A stretch of 64,000 nt of DNA from Pseudoscardovia suis. Lineage in GTDB: Bacteria > Actinomycetota > Actinomycetes > Actinomycetales > Bifidobacteriaceae. Positions 34,781 to 44,412 of the stretch are shown here, in pieces. The translations under genes and the position numbers were made by a program. The DNA lies in NCBI RefSeq assembly GCF_002797875.1, contig NZ_PGFC01000001.1, positions 62,001-126,000 of the forward strand. The letters run 5' to 3'. The notes beneath the pieces are model-generated. The model saw nothing but the letters and a program-made list of their open reading frames with translations. It did no database searches and was not told the origin of the DNA. The first letter of the stretch is position 1; each line of letters starts with the position of its first letter.

Positions 34781-34969
34781 GTGCGACTGTGTGCCTGTTG
34801 TTACATGACCCTCTGGCGTCACCCGGTCAGCAATGGGGCATCAGCCCAGATTGCATGCCGCGCCGCTGTCGGCATGAGCTGGCACAATAATGAAGATTGA
34901 GTATGTCTGTGCGACGGCATCGCGGTACGTGCCGGCACGGCATTGCATGACAACAACAGAGGGAGCATC

Positions 34970-36295
34970 ATGGCCCAGGTAAGGAATTACAGGGACGCCG
35001 GCTTCTCCACACCTATGGAGGAGCTGGAGTGGCGCGGACTCATCAACCAGTCCACCGACAAGGAGCAGCTTGCAGCCGCTCTCAACGGGAATCCCATTTC
35101 TTACTATTGCGGCTTTGACCCCACGGCGCCATCGCTCCACATCGGCAATCTCGTGCAGCTCATCGTCATGCGCCACCTTCAGGCGGACGGTCACCAGCCA
35201 TACGCGCTGGTCGGCGGCGCGACGGGCCTTATCGGCGATCCGCGCCAAAGCGGTGAGCGAACCCTCAACCCCAAGGAGATCGTCGCTGGATGGGTTGAGC
35301 GTCTGCGCACGCAGATCTCGCGTTTCCTCGACACCGAGGGCGACAATGCCGTGCGTTTCGTCAACAACTACGACTGGACCGCGAACATGTCGGTGATTGA
35401 CTTCCTTCGCGATGTGGGCAAGAACTTCCGTATGGGCACCATGCTCAGCAAGGAGACCGTCGCCCGCCGACTCAACTCCGAGGAAGGCATCTCGTTCACC
35501 GAGTTCAGCTACCAGGTGCTGCAAGGCAACGACTTCCTGCACCTGTACGACGAATACGGCGTGGTGCTGGAGACCGGCGGTGCTGACCAGTGGGGCAACC
35601 TCACGTCCGGCCTCGACCTGATCCGCAAGGTGAGGGGAGCGTCCGTGAACGTGATGACCAGCCCCATCATCACTGATTCCCAAGGCAAGAAATTCGGCAA
35701 GTCCGAAGGCAATGCCATGTGGCTTGATCCGACGATGCTGAGCCCCTACAAGTTCTACCAGTTCTGGTTCAACCAGCCCGATGACCAGGTCGTGAAGCTG
35801 CTCAAGGTCTTCACGTTCCTGCCCAAGGATGAGATTGAACGCCTTGCCGGCGAAGTCGAGACGAACCCGGGCGCTCGCGAGGCGCAGCGCACGCTGGCGT
35901 GGGAAGTCACCAGCTTCGTGCATGGCGAGGACGCAACGCAGCAGGCAATCGACGCTGCAGGCGCGTTGTTCGGCCATGGTGACCTTTCCAAGATTGGTGC
36001 TTCCACTTTGGAAAGCGCACTTGAAGGCGTCAAGGTCAAGGATTCCGATGGCAATGCGGTGTTCGCCACCGCGAAGCCTGGCATCCGTGTCGCCGAGGCC
36101 GGTATGCGCGCTGGCCTGTTCAAGTCGATTTCCGACGCCCGCAAGACCATCAAGGCAGGCGGAGTGTATGTGAACAACGAGCGCGTCGAAGACATCGACG
36201 CTGAGCTGAAAGAGGAGGATTTCCTGTCAGGCCGCTTTGCGGTCGTGCGTCGCGGTAAGCGAGCCCTCGGCGCAGTGGAACTCGACAACGATTGA
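34970..36295 (+). CDS. tyrS: Tyrosine--tRNA ligase
   Basis: This 441-residue class I synthetase charges tRNA-Tyr. The HIGH-type motif is LHIGN near residue 53 and the KMSKS-type motif is KFGKS near 243. The tyrosine-binding segment includes YQVLQGNDF and GGADQWGN near 206. A C-terminal S4 RNA-binding domain ([19 protein letters not shown]) is present. The start at 34970 follows AGAGGGAG. The upstream region is the repeat array; no T-box or leader is evident. An imperfect hairpin follows. Confidence 0.97.
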   Translation: MAQVRNYRDAGFSTPMEELEWRGLINQSTDKEQLAAALNGNPISYYCGFDPTAPSLHIGNLVQLIVMRHLQADGHQPYALVGGATGLIGDPRQSGERTLNPKEIVAGWVERLRTQISRFLDTEGDNAVRFVNNYDWTANMSVIDFLRDVGKNFRMGTMLSKETVARRLNSEEGISFTEFSYQVLQGNDFLHLYDEYGVVLETGGADQWGNLTSGLDLIRKVRGASVNVMTSPIITDSQGKKFGKSEGNAMWLDPTMLSPYKFYQFWFNQPDDQVVKLLKVFTFLPKDEIERLAGEVETNPGAREAQRTLAWEVTSFVHGEDATQQAIDAAGALFGHGDLSKIGASTLESALEGVKVKDSDGNAVFATAKPGIRVAEAGMRAGLFKSISDARKTIKAGGVYVNNERVEDIDAELKEEDFLSGRFAVVRRGKRALGAVELDND

Positions 36296-36303
36296 GATCC
36301 ACG

Positions 36304-36333
36304 CCTGCCAGCCGGCAACGATCGGCCGGCAGG
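36304..36333 (+). terminator. Imperfect hairpin after tyrS
   Basis: CCTGCCAGCCGG pairs with CGGCCGGCAGG with small bulges; CCTGCC/GGCAGG is the outer stem. It starts about 10 bp after the tyrS stop. Confidence 0.5.
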
Positions 36334-36668
36334 TACTGATTCATTTTGATACCGATCCGTTAGCACGATTCGCGCTCCGTTCTCGTGTGGACTGTGGAGC
36401 CACTTCATCATGGTGTGTAATCATGGTGTGGTCGCCACAGTCCGCGCTCGAGCAAGACGGAGCCCGAGAAACATCGAAACATCGCGATATGCATCACGGC
36501 ATATCGAAAGACTGCCAGATACTTTCCAGATGCCTTTGGGTTTCAGAAGCCCTGGGTGTCCAGACAACCGGGCTTCCTCACGTTCCACGATGGGGACGGG
36601 CACAGCCCGGTGCAGCAACAATTCATACATAACGAACAAGCAATTTGACGACAAGACAAGAGGATTTT
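36334..36668 (+). promoter_or_regulatory. Structured leader region of the RGG-rich protein gene
   Basis: No gene is convincing in these ~335 bp. It contains a hairpin CGATATGC/GCATATCG (36485-36506) and a second pair CCGGGC/GCCCGG (36568-36573 and 36605-36610), which suggests a folded 5' untranslated region. AGAGGA before 36669 is the ribosome binding site. Confidence 0.45.
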
Positions 36669-38957
36669 ATGAGCGAAAACAGCAATGATCGCGGCAATGG
36701 TGAATACGGTCACAGCGGGGCAGGCCGCGGTGGATTCCATAAGGGCGGACGCGGCGGTGGCCGCGGTGGTTTCAACCGCGGTGGCCGTGGAGGCTTCGAT
36801 CGCGGCGGTCGTGGAGATCGCGGTGGCCGCGGCGGTTTCCATAAGTCCTATGGCGATCGCAAGAATGGTGCGCGCCGCTTCGATGATGCCCGTTCCGATG
36901 GCGCACGCGAAGGCCAAGGCGAAGGTTCCGAGCGTCGCGAACGCAGGGACTTCCATTCCGGTCGCGACTTCCACAAGGATGGGTTCCGCGGTGGCCGCGG
37001 CAAGTTCGGTGGCCGTTCCGACCGTGGCGATCGTGGCGGGCGTGGTTTCCGCCGTGATGACGACAGGCGTGATTTCCATCGCGATGACCGTTCCGAAGGC
37101 TTCCGCGGCGACCGTAGGGATGATCGCCGGGACGGCGAGGGGCGTCGCGACTTCCACCGTGACGATCGCCGTGGTTTCGACCGCAATGATCGTGGCGGCC
37201 GCGGTGGTCGTGATTTCGATCGCCGTCGCTCGTTCCGCGACCGTGATGATCGCAGGGATGATCGCCGTGGTGGTTTCCGCCGTGATGACCGTCGCGACAA
37301 TCAGCGCGGCGACCGTGGAGAGGGCGGCAATCCGCGGTATTCGCAGGATTCCCGTCGTGACTTCCGCCGTGATGATCGCCGGGATGACCGTCGCGGTGGT
37401 TTCCGCCGTGACGACCGCGGTGACCGTCGCGATTTCCACAAGGGTGGCCGTGACTTCCATCGCGATGACCGCCGTGGTGGTTTCCGCCGCGATGACCGTG
37501 GCGAGCGTTCGAACGGTGATTCCTACGAGAAGGGACGCGGTGACAGCCGTGACTTCCAGCGCGAGCACCGCTATCGTCGCGATTCGGATTCCAACTACCG
37601 TTTCGGCCGTCGCAATTCCGATGGCAGCGTGTCGTATCCTTCGCAGAACCCGTACAAGGCTCCTCGTCCCGGTGAGCCGAAGATGCCGGAAGGCATGATG
37701 TGGAACATGCTGTCGGAGGACGAGCGCGAGCGTCTGCGCGGCCTGTCGAAGGAGCATGCCGAGAACATCGGCCTGCACATCCTCGCTGCGGATTCCCTCG
37801 TGGAATCCGATCCCAAGCTCGCTCTCGAACACGCCAAGTGGGCTGCCCACCAGGCATCCCGAGTGGATTTCGCCCGTGAAACGTATGCCTTGGTGGCATA
37901 CCGCGTGGGTGAGTATGAGACGGCGTTGCGCGAATTCCGCACTGCCTACCGCATGAACCGTTACCCCGACTATCTGCCGTTCATGGCTGATTGCGAACGT
38001 GCCTTGGGCCATCCGGAGAAGGCCATCGAACTGGCGATGAGCGAGGACGCCAAGAACCTCGTCGCCGATTCGAAGGCGGAGATGTTCATCGTGTATGCCG
38101 GTGCGTTGGGCGATCTCGGCCAGTGGGACAAGGCCATCGAGGTCATCCGCCGTCTGTCTCGTTCTCGCGGACTTCCTGGCCCGTACCGCATGCGTGCTCT
38201 GCAGGCTGAGCAGAACCTGTTGGAGCAAGCTGGTCGCGAGCAGGAAGCCCAGGACCTGGAAGACACGGTCGAGACGTTCGAGGATGAGTACGCGGATGCC
38301 GATGATGAGGAAATTGCCGACGACACGTTCATCGACAATGATCTGCAGATCCTGAACGATGAGGAGATGCAGCGCACGGGCATTGTGACCGCCGAGGACA
38401 TCCTCGAGGCGCAGGAGGAAGAGGAGCGCGAGGCTGAGGAGCGTCGTGCACAGCGCGAAGCTGAATATGCTGCGCGCAATTCCGAAGATTCCGAAGACAC
38501 CGAAGATGCCGAGGGCTCAGATGATTCTGATGCCTCAGAGACTGGCGCTGATCAGTTCCCGGCGGCTGATGACGCTGAGGACGCCGATGCCGATGCAGAC
38601 GCCGACGAATTCCCGGCGGCCAACGGCGACGCGGACACCACCGTTGACGAATCCGCATCCCAGATGCCTCAGCCGACCGATGATGACGTGACGGATGCCG
38701 ACGAATCGCAGGAAGCTGCTGCCGACGTGGAAGATCCCGCCGCTGCCCAAGTTGCAGCCGAGGATGCTGCTGTCGCTGCAGATGAGGATCCCGCTGCGGA
38801 GGACGCGGCCGAACCGGCGCCCGAGGCAGGTGCCTCCGATACCGCAGACTCCACCGCGGCACAGGACAATGATTCTGCCGATTCGGATGATTCTGGCTCT
38901 GATGATTCCGCCTCTGACGCTTCCGATTCGAACGATTCTGAAGACTCCCATGAGTGA
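36669..38957 (+). CDS. RGG/RD-rich protein with TPR-like middle and acidic tail
   Basis: This 762-residue protein has three parts. Residues ~10-330 are an intrinsically disordered region of RGG, GRGGF and RRDDRRDFHRDD repeats, highly charged in Arg and Asp, like eukaryotic RGG-box RNA-binding proteins. Residues ~335-530 are helical with TPR-like pairs (HAKWAAHQASRVDFARETYALVAYR; YETALREFRTAYRMN; QWDKAIEVIRR). Residues ~535-762 are nearly only Asp, Glu, Ala and Ser. Homologues with the TPR part are known in bifidobacteria, but no function is established. An RNA- or ribosome-linked role is inferred from composition only. The HAD gene overlaps its end by 8 bp, so the two are co-translated. Confidence 0.85.
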   Translation: MSENSNDRGNGEYGHSGAGRGGFHKGGRGGGRGGFNRGGRGGFDRGGRGDRGGRGGFHKSYGDRKNGARRFDDARSDGAREGQGEGSERRERRDFHSGRDFHKDGFRGGRGKFGGRSDRGDRGGRGFRRDDDRRDFHRDDRSEGFRGDRRDDRRDGEGRRDFHRDDRRGFDRNDRGGRGGRDFDRRRSFRDRDDRRDDRRGGFRRDDRRDNQRGDRGEGGNPRYSQDSRRDFRRDDRRDDRRGGFRRDDRGDRRDFHKGGRDFHRDDRRGGFRRDDRGERSNGDSYEKGRGDSRDFQREHRYRRDSDSNYRFGRRNSDGSVSYPSQNPYKAPRPGEPKMPEGMMWNMLSEDERERLRGLSKEHAENIGLHILAADSLVESDPKLALEHAKWAAHQASRVDFARETYALVAYRVGEYETALREFRTAYRMNRYPDYLPFMADCERALGHPEKAIELAMSEDAKNLVADSKAEMFIVYAGALGDLGQWDKAIEVIRRLSRSRGLPGPYRMRALQAEQNLLEQAGREQEAQDLEDTVETFEDEYADADDEEIADDTFIDNDLQILNDEEMQRTGIVTAEDILEAQEEEEREAEERRAQREAEYAARNSEDSEDTEDAEGSDDSDASETGADQFPAADDAEDADADADADEFPAANGDADTTVDESASQMPQPTDDDVTDADESQEAAADVEDPAAAQVAAEDAAVAADEDPAAEDAAEPAPEAGASDTADSTAAQDNDSADSDDSGSDDSASDASDSNDSEDSHE

Positions 38958-40137
38958 CATTCGCGCAAACCGGTCAACTGAACCGGTGCTTGGCGGTCCC
39001 GGCGCGCTCAAATCCACGAGCGCGCCGCTCAGCCAGCTATACAAACTCGCGCTGCTTGACCTCGACGGTGTGGTGTACCGGGGCAAGGACCCCGTGGAAC
39101 ACGCTGCTGAGGGCATTCGCAATGCCGAGCGGCTGGGGATGAAAATCTCATACACGACGAACAACCCATCCCGTTATCCCCACACCGTTGCCGAGCAGCT
39201 CGAGGGCTTCGGCCTCACGGTTGCCGACAATCAGGTCATCACATCCGCGATTGTGGCGGCACGCATGCTGGCGGCCGCATTGCCACAGGGGTCGAAGGTT
39301 CTTGTGGTGGGCCGCGAGCATCTGTGTGAGGAAATCGAAAAGAACGGCCTGCGCGTCGTGCACAAGGCGGCTGACAAACCGGATGCCGTCATCCAATCGT
39401 GGCATCAGGATCTCAGCTGGGCGGAATTGGCCGAGGCATCGTATGCCATCCATGCGGGTGCACGGTATTTCGTGACCAACAAGGACCTGACGATTCCACG
39501 CGAAGGCGGCATCGCTCCGGGGAACGGCGCCATGCAGATTCCAGTCACTGTCGCCACGGGCGTGACACCCGAAGCCAGCGCTGGCAAGCCGGAAGCCGCG
39601 ATGTATGACGAATCCCGCATGCTGTTTTCGCTTACCGACGATCTGGTGCCTGTGGAGCTGTCGCTGCCTTGCGGCGACCGTTTGGACACTGACATCGAGG
39701 CGGCGAACAGGGGAGGATACGACTCCTTGGTGGTGCTCACCGGCGTTGCGACGCCGCAGCAGATCATATGCGCTGACCCGATTCACCGGCCGACATATGT
39801 GACGACGGATTTGCGCGGCCTCAACATGCCTCAACCTGCTGTCACGCGCCGTGCCGACGGAACGTACCAGTGCAATGCGGCTGTTGCCACGCTCACCATG
39901 CGCGGCGATGGCACGGGCGAACTGACCGTGGCAATCGACGGCGTGGACACCCCCGCGCCTGACACGCTGGACGCATTGCGCGCCGCATGCACCTGCATGT
40001 GGCATGCGGTGGATGTCGAGGGAGTGGACGCCTCACAGGTGTCGCTTCCTGATTTCCCTCAGCAATTGCGCGGCTGCGACACCGCAGCCGGGAACACGGC
40101 GGCTGGGGATGTCACGGACGGGGACAGCGTCAAGTGA
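38950..40137 (+). CDS. HAD superfamily (class IIA, NagD-like) phosphatase with C-terminal extension
   Basis: This 395-residue protein has the nucleophile motif LLDLDGVVYRG near residue 32. TTNNPSRY is the second motif, GKPEAAMYDES carries the conserved Lys, and GDRLDTDIEAANRGG holds the last acidic pair. It also has the class IIA cap domain. The last ~85 residues form an additional small domain that is not part of the HAD fold. Substrates of this subgroup include p-nitrophenyl phosphate, glycerol phosphate and phosphoglycolate; the substrate here cannot be told. It overlaps the RGG gene by 8 bp, and the next gene by 4 bp. Confidence 0.9.
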   Translation: MSDIRANRSTEPVLGGPGALKSTSAPLSQLYKLALLDLDGVVYRGKDPVEHAAEGIRNAERLGMKISYTTNNPSRYPHTVAEQLEGFGLTVADNQVITSAIVAARMLAAALPQGSKVLVVGREHLCEEIEKNGLRVVHKAADKPDAVIQSWHQDLSWAELAEASYAIHAGARYFVTNKDLTIPREGGIAPGNGAMQIPVTVATGVTPEASAGKPEAAMYDESRMLFSLTDDLVPVELSLPCGDRLDTDIEAANRGGYDSLVVLTGVATPQQIICADPIHRPTYVTTDLRGLNMPQPAVTRRADGTYQCNAAVATLTMRGDGTGELTVAIDGVDTPAPDTLDALRAACTCMWHAVDVEGVDASQVSLPDFPQQLRGCDTAAGNTAAGDVTDGDSVK

Positions 40138-40394
40138 ACGACGAGGCAGCGGAGCCAACCGCACAGGAGTCCTTGGATTCACGCTTTCCCCATCTTGCTG
40201 CAGCGGATGAGGGAACCTACGACCAGCAGATCGAGGCATACCGGGATGTGCTCGCGCAGCTCACCGCGCAGCTCGACCAGCTGAAAGACGATTCCGAAAC
40301 CCATACAGCCCCGCAATCAGACTGGAACCAATCCCCACGCGACCAATACGCTCAGCACGGCAACCACAACAAGCACGGGAAGAAGCATCATTGA
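40134..40394 (+). CDS. Small acidic protein with His-rich C terminus
   Basis: This 86-residue protein has an acidic first half (a helix such as YDQQIEAYRDVLAQLTAQLDQL) and a tail of QHGNHNKHGKKHH that could bind metal. The GTG start overlaps the HAD gene stop, and the stop overlaps the methyltransferase start, so translation is coupled on both sides. This packing makes the gene credible despite its size. The function is unknown; small proteins in this position next to tlyA are common in bifidobacteria. Confidence 0.75.
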   Translation: MNDEAAEPTAQESLDSRFPHLAAADEGTYDQQIEAYRDVLAQLTAQLDQLKDDSETHTAPQSDWNQSPRDQYAQHGNHNKHGKKHH

Positions 40395-41233
40395 TGAACG
40401 ATGGGCTGCGCAGACATCGGATTTCCGATGCCATGAAATCTTCGCAGGTCGCGTCGCGTCGTTGCGACATGGCTCTCGTGGAGCGCGGTCTGGCCTCGTC
40501 TCGCACGCGCGCGCAGGCGCTCATCGATGCCGGAAGCGTGCTGCTCAATGGTGCGGTGGTGGGCAAGCCGTCCGTCAAAGTCACCGCTGAAGATGATCTG
40601 CGCGTGGTCAATGACGACGGATATGTGTCACGCGGGGCATGGAAACTCGTTGGCGCGTTCGACACATTCGACTTGCCGTCCGTTGATGGCGCCCCGTGCC
40701 TTGACATCGGCGCATCCACCGGCGGTTTCACCCAAGTGCTGCTGCAGCGGGGAGCCAGCCAGGTCATAGCGCTTGACGTCGGGCACGGGCAACTCGCGCC
40801 GAGCGTCGCACATGACCCGCGTGTCATCGACATGAGTGGCACCAACATCCGCGACGTCACCGCAGACGACCTGCCATACATTCCCTCGTGGATCGTTTCC
40901 GACGTGTCCTTCATTTCGCTGACATACGTCATACCCGTCATTGCAAGGATTCTGGCGCCTTCCCGCCAACCGGCGACGGTCATACTGCTCATCAAGCCGC
41001 AATTCGAAGTCGGCAAGGGCAACCTTGGCAAGAATGGCATCGTTCACAATCCGCAGCTGCGACGCAAGGCCATCGACACGGTGTGCGAATGCGCACGCCG
41101 ACACGGCTTTTCGCAACGTGGCCTCGCACCATCGCCCATCGAAGGCACGCACGGCAATGAGGAATTCCTACTGTGGCTCCAATGGCCGGGCGTGCTCGAT
41201 CGCTCCGATCCGCAGCCTGAAGGTCGAGTTTAA
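40394..41233 (+). CDS. TlyA family rRNA 2'-O-methyltransferase
   Basis: This 279-residue protein has an N-terminal S4 RNA-binding domain (RCDMALVERGLASSRTRAQALI near residues 25-46) and a Rossmann methyltransferase domain with LDIGASTGGFTQVLL near 98. TlyA methylates 16S and 23S rRNA cytidines in actinobacteria, and its loss gives capreomycin resistance in mycobacteria. The ATG at 40394 overlaps the previous stop; TTG 40391 is the alternative. It sits with recN and NAD kinase as in most actinobacteria. Confidence 0.93.
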   Translation: MNDGLRRHRISDAMKSSQVASRRCDMALVERGLASSRTRAQALIDAGSVLLNGAVVGKPSVKVTAEDDLRVVNDDGYVSRGAWKLVGAFDTFDLPSVDGAPCLDIGASTGGFTQVLLQRGASQVIALDVGHGQLAPSVAHDPRVIDMSGTNIRDVTADDLPYIPSWIVSDVSFISLTYVIPVIARILAPSRQPATVILLIKPQFEVGKGNLGKNGIVHNPQLRRKAIDTVCECARRHGFSQRGLAPSPIEGTHGNEEFLLWLQWPGVLDRSDPQPEGRV

Positions 41234-41350
41234 GATGGCATCAGGAACCAACAACCACCGGTGTGCAATCCGAAGCGCATGAGCTGCGGGTCACGCCGGT
41301 GATTGTGCATAGGCTGGGCATAGGCGCGGATGAACGTAGAAGGAGAACGC

Positions 41351-42505
41351 ATGGATTCGTATAGCGACGCAAACGGCACCACTGCGAACGATGCCGGCCG
41401 GCGCAGTGCGTTGGATGGCACCGGCATTCGCAAAGCCGTGGTCGTCACACACCCCGGATTGGCTTCAGGCTCTCCTGTCGTGGCGCAAACCATCAACGCA
41501 CTGCAGCAACGCGGCTTCGACGTGCGTCTCATCGATAAGATCGATTCCATCCCCGTGGGAAAATCCACCGCCACCGTCGATCCTGACACGGAAATCGTCG
41601 TCGTGCTGGGCGGCGACGGCACGATATTGCGGGCTGCCGAGCTTGTCAAAGGCACGCGCGTGCCTGTGCTGGGCGTGAACCTGGGGCATGTGGGGTTCCT
41701 CGCAGAATTCGAAAGTTTTGAACTCCACGAAGCCGTCAAGCGTATTGCAAGCCGCGATTACACGATTGACGAACGCATGATTGCCGACGTGCAGATCTGG
41801 CAGCCGCACGCATCCGAGCCTTTGCATGATTGGGCGCTCAACGACGTGGTGCTGGAACACACCGACCGCGGCAGCATGATCGAAGTGGGAATCGACGTGG
41901 ATGGCGTTGCCATGAGCTCGTTTGGTTGCGATGGCGTCATCGTATCCACGCCCACGGGCTCCACCGCATACGCATTCTCCGCCGGTGGCCCCGTCGTGTG
42001 GCCGGGTGTGGAGGCGCTGGAACTGACACCTCTTGCAGCGCATGCGCTGTTCGCCCGACCGCTCATCATCGGGTCTGATTCCACCTTCGGCATCGAAGTG
42101 CTGCGATCATCGGCCGATTCATCAGGCGCGTGGATTTGCTGCGACGGGCGCCGCCAAGGCATGGTGCCCAATGGCACGCGCATCGTTGTGCACGCAGCAC
42201 AGGAGCGCCTGCGCCTGGCTCGATTGGAAAACGTGCCGTTCACCCGGCGACTCGTGAGCAAATTCAACCTTCCTGTCATCGGCTGGCGAGAGCAAGGCAA
42301 ACGCGCCGCCCACAACCGGTGGAACGAAGCCGGTCCCAAGAAACCATCGTGCGACGAAAAAATCCTGCTCGCGCAATCTGACGCTCATGCCGCGCCCCAA
42401 TCCCCATCCCGTGAATCCCCAACCCACGAACTGTCCGTGTCCGAACCGTCCACGTCCGAGCCTTCGGCGCTGCGTGACCCGTCCCTGAAGGAGCGCCATG
42501 CTTGA
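41351..42505 (+). CDS. nadK: NAD kinase
   Basis: This 384-residue enzyme phosphorylates NAD to NADP. The GGDGT motif lies in VVLGGDGTILRAAE near residue 85 and the second motif in STPTGSTAYAFSAGGPV near 200. The C-terminal ~75 residues are a disordered Pro/Ser/Glu tail (SPSRESPTHE) longer than usual. The start at 41351 follows AGAAGGAG; ATG 41330 lies further up and is less likely. It overlaps recN by 8 bp. Confidence 0.95.
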   Translation: MDSYSDANGTTANDAGRRSALDGTGIRKAVVVTHPGLASGSPVVAQTINALQQRGFDVRLIDKIDSIPVGKSTATVDPDTEIVVVLGGDGTILRAAELVKGTRVPVLGVNLGHVGFLAEFESFELHEAVKRIASRDYTIDERMIADVQIWQPHASEPLHDWALNDVVLEHTDRGSMIEVGIDVDGVAMSSFGCDGVIVSTPTGSTAYAFSAGGPVVWPGVEALELTPLAAHALFARPLIIGSDSTFGIEVLRSSADSSGAWICCDGRRQGMVPNGTRIVVHAAQERLRLARLENVPFTRRLVSKFNLPVIGWREQGKRAAHNRWNEAGPKKPSCDEKILLAQSDAHAAPQSPSRESPTHELSVSEPSTSEPSALRDPSLKERHA

Positions 42506-44237
42506 GGAACTCGAAATACGCAACCTCGGCCCCATTCGCCACGCGCTCGTGACCCCGGCGGCAGGCATGACGGCAATCACCGGCGAGACCGGCGCCGGCA
42601 AATCCATGCTGCTCAATGCCTTGCGGCTTGTGTCCGGAGGCGCTGCGAGAAGCGAAGCGGTGTCCGCAGGAGCGGATGCGACGTGGGCTCAGGCGGTGTT
42701 CACCGTGCTTGACAATCCCGCCGCTCGCGCCATCGCGCAGGACGCAGGCTGCGACGTGCAGGACGGGGAATTGTTCATCTCGCGGTCCGTTCCCGCCTCA
42801 GGGCGTTCCCGGTGCGTGCTCTCCGGGCACGGGGTGCCGCGCAGCGTGCTCTCTGCGCTCGCCGGCGAGCTCATCACCATCCATGGTCAGGCGGACCAGC
42901 TGCGCATTGCATCGGCAGCCCGGCAGCGTGAATTCCTCGACGCCTACGCCGGCGATGGCGAGCAGCTGGCAGCATACGAACAGGCATGGGATGCCTATCG
43001 CACCGCCCAAGACCGCCTCGACGCCGTGGGTAACCAGCAGGCACAGGCTCGCGCCCGTGCTGATTACCTGCGTGAATCCATCGCCCGCATCGATGGTGTC
43101 GCGCCCGTGGATGGCGAATACGACCAGCTTCGTCAGCAGCGCGACCGTCTGGAGCACGCCGCCGACATCGCCCGGGGGATAGGCGTCGCCCTGTCAGCTC
43201 TTGACCCATCGCAGCTGGTGGACGCCACGGATGCCAGTGGCGCTCAGGAAGCCCTTCGCCAGGCGGTGGACGCGCTGCGTGCCGTGCGGGGTGTCGACGT
43301 GTTCGACGACATCATTTCCCGTCTGGAATCAACCGCGGCGGAAGTCGATGACATCGTGTTCCAACTGTCGTCGATGGTTGATGACGACGGTGAGGAAGCG
43401 GACCTTGACGCAATCAACAGCCGCATCCACGACTTGGAAGACCTGATGAGCCGTTGGGGGCCATCTCTCGCGGATGTCATCGAATGGCGCCGCACAGCGG
43501 GGCTGGAACTTGAAGACCTTGATGATTCCCCCGAGCGCATCAAGAGATTGGAAGCCGACCGCGACGAAGCCCTGCAGGCTACCCACGACGCGGCTGACGC
43601 ATTGCATGACGTTCGGCAGGAACAAGCGCGGCACCTGACGGAGCAGGTCAACGGCGAATTGTCGTCGCTGGCCATGCCGGACGCTCGTTTCGAAGCCGAG
43701 GTGAAGGCGTGCGAAGAGCTTGCCGCGCATGGTGGGGATGCCGTGGAGTTCCTTTTCACGCCGTTCCCAGGCGCGGGCAGGCTGCCATTGGGCAAATCGG
43801 CATCCGGTGGCGAACTGAGCCGGCTCATGCTTTCCATGGAATTGGCGGCGGCGGATGCGCGCGCTGAGCGTGGCCAGGGCGCCGGCAAGGGTACCAAAGG
43901 CACTAACGGCACCGAGCAAGCGCTGCCCACGTTCGTGTTCGATGAAGTGGATGCGGGTGTGGGCGGCAAATCCGCCGCCGAACTGGGCAAACGCCTCGCC
44001 CGCCTGGCACAGGGCGCCCAAGTGATTGTGGTCACTCATTTGGCGCAGGTCGCCTCGTGGGCGTCGGCGCAATACGTGGTCGCGAAATCCAAGGACGCGG
44101 ACGGACAGGTCACCACCGGGGTCGCGAAGGTCACCGGCGACGACAGGGTACGTGAAATCGCTCGCATGCTGTCGGGAAGTGAGTCCGCGGCATCGCTGAA
44201 ACACGCCAAGGAATTGTTGAAATCCAGCGAATTGTGA
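42498..44237 (+). CDS. recN: DNA repair protein RecN
   Basis: This 579-residue SMC-like ATPase takes part in double-strand break repair. Walker A (ITGETGAGKSM) is near residue 30. Two coiled-coil arms occupy about residues 150-360. The C-terminal lobe has the signature SASGGELSRLMLSME near 434 and Walker B TFVFDEVDAGVGG near 478. The ABC head is therefore complete. The start at 42498 follows GAAGGAG inside the end of the NAD kinase gene. Confidence 0.96.
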   Translation: MLEELEIRNLGPIRHALVTPAAGMTAITGETGAGKSMLLNALRLVSGGAARSEAVSAGADATWAQAVFTVLDNPAARAIAQDAGCDVQDGELFISRSVPASGRSRCVLSGHGVPRSVLSALAGELITIHGQADQLRIASAARQREFLDAYAGDGEQLAAYEQAWDAYRTAQDRLDAVGNQQAQARARADYLRESIARIDGVAPVDGEYDQLRQQRDRLEHAADIARGIGVALSALDPSQLVDATDASGAQEALRQAVDALRAVRGVDVFDDIISRLESTAAEVDDIVFQLSSMVDDDGEEADLDAINSRIHDLEDLMSRWGPSLADVIEWRRTAGLELEDLDDSPERIKRLEADRDEALQATHDAADALHDVRQEQARHLTEQVNGELSSLAMPDARFEAEVKACEELAAHGGDAVEFLFTPFPGAGRLPLGKSASGGELSRLMLSMELAAADARAERGQGAGKGTKGTNGTEQALPTFVFDEVDAGVGGKSAAELGKRLARLAQGAQVIVVTHLAQVASWASAQYVVAKSKDADGQVTTGVAKVTGDDRVREIARMLSGSESAASLKHAKELLKSSEL

Positions 44238-44336
44238 TGACTGTCCGACCACTCGTTCGGTCGGTCAGTTAACCGTGCGTTCACCTAGCGATCAGGGAAT
44301 GGTGGTCGGCTTTTTCGAGGCCGCCGTAGGGCTCAT

Positions 44337-44374
44337 GCGCCCTCCACAGTGGTCGGACCCACTGCGGAGGGCGC
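44337..44374 (+). terminator. Strong hairpin between recN and the permease gene
   Basis: GCGCCCTCC.CAGTGG at 44337-44352 pairs with CCACTG.GGAGGGCGC at 44359-44374, with a single internal mismatch and a 6-nt loop. It may be the recN terminator or a leader structure of the permease gene 39 bp downstream; the T-run is missing. Confidence 0.6.
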
Positions 44375-44412
44375 GATATCATAGTGCCTATTGGCCTGCA
44401 AAAAGGAGAGGA

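Noticed and set aside
36543-38228. 561-codon minus-strand frame rich in Ile, Ala, Thr and Val that looks like a membrane protein
   Set aside because: It is the complement of the RGG/RD-repeat coding region. The hydrophobic composition is a mirror of Arg/Asp/Gly codons; no ribosome binding site exists.
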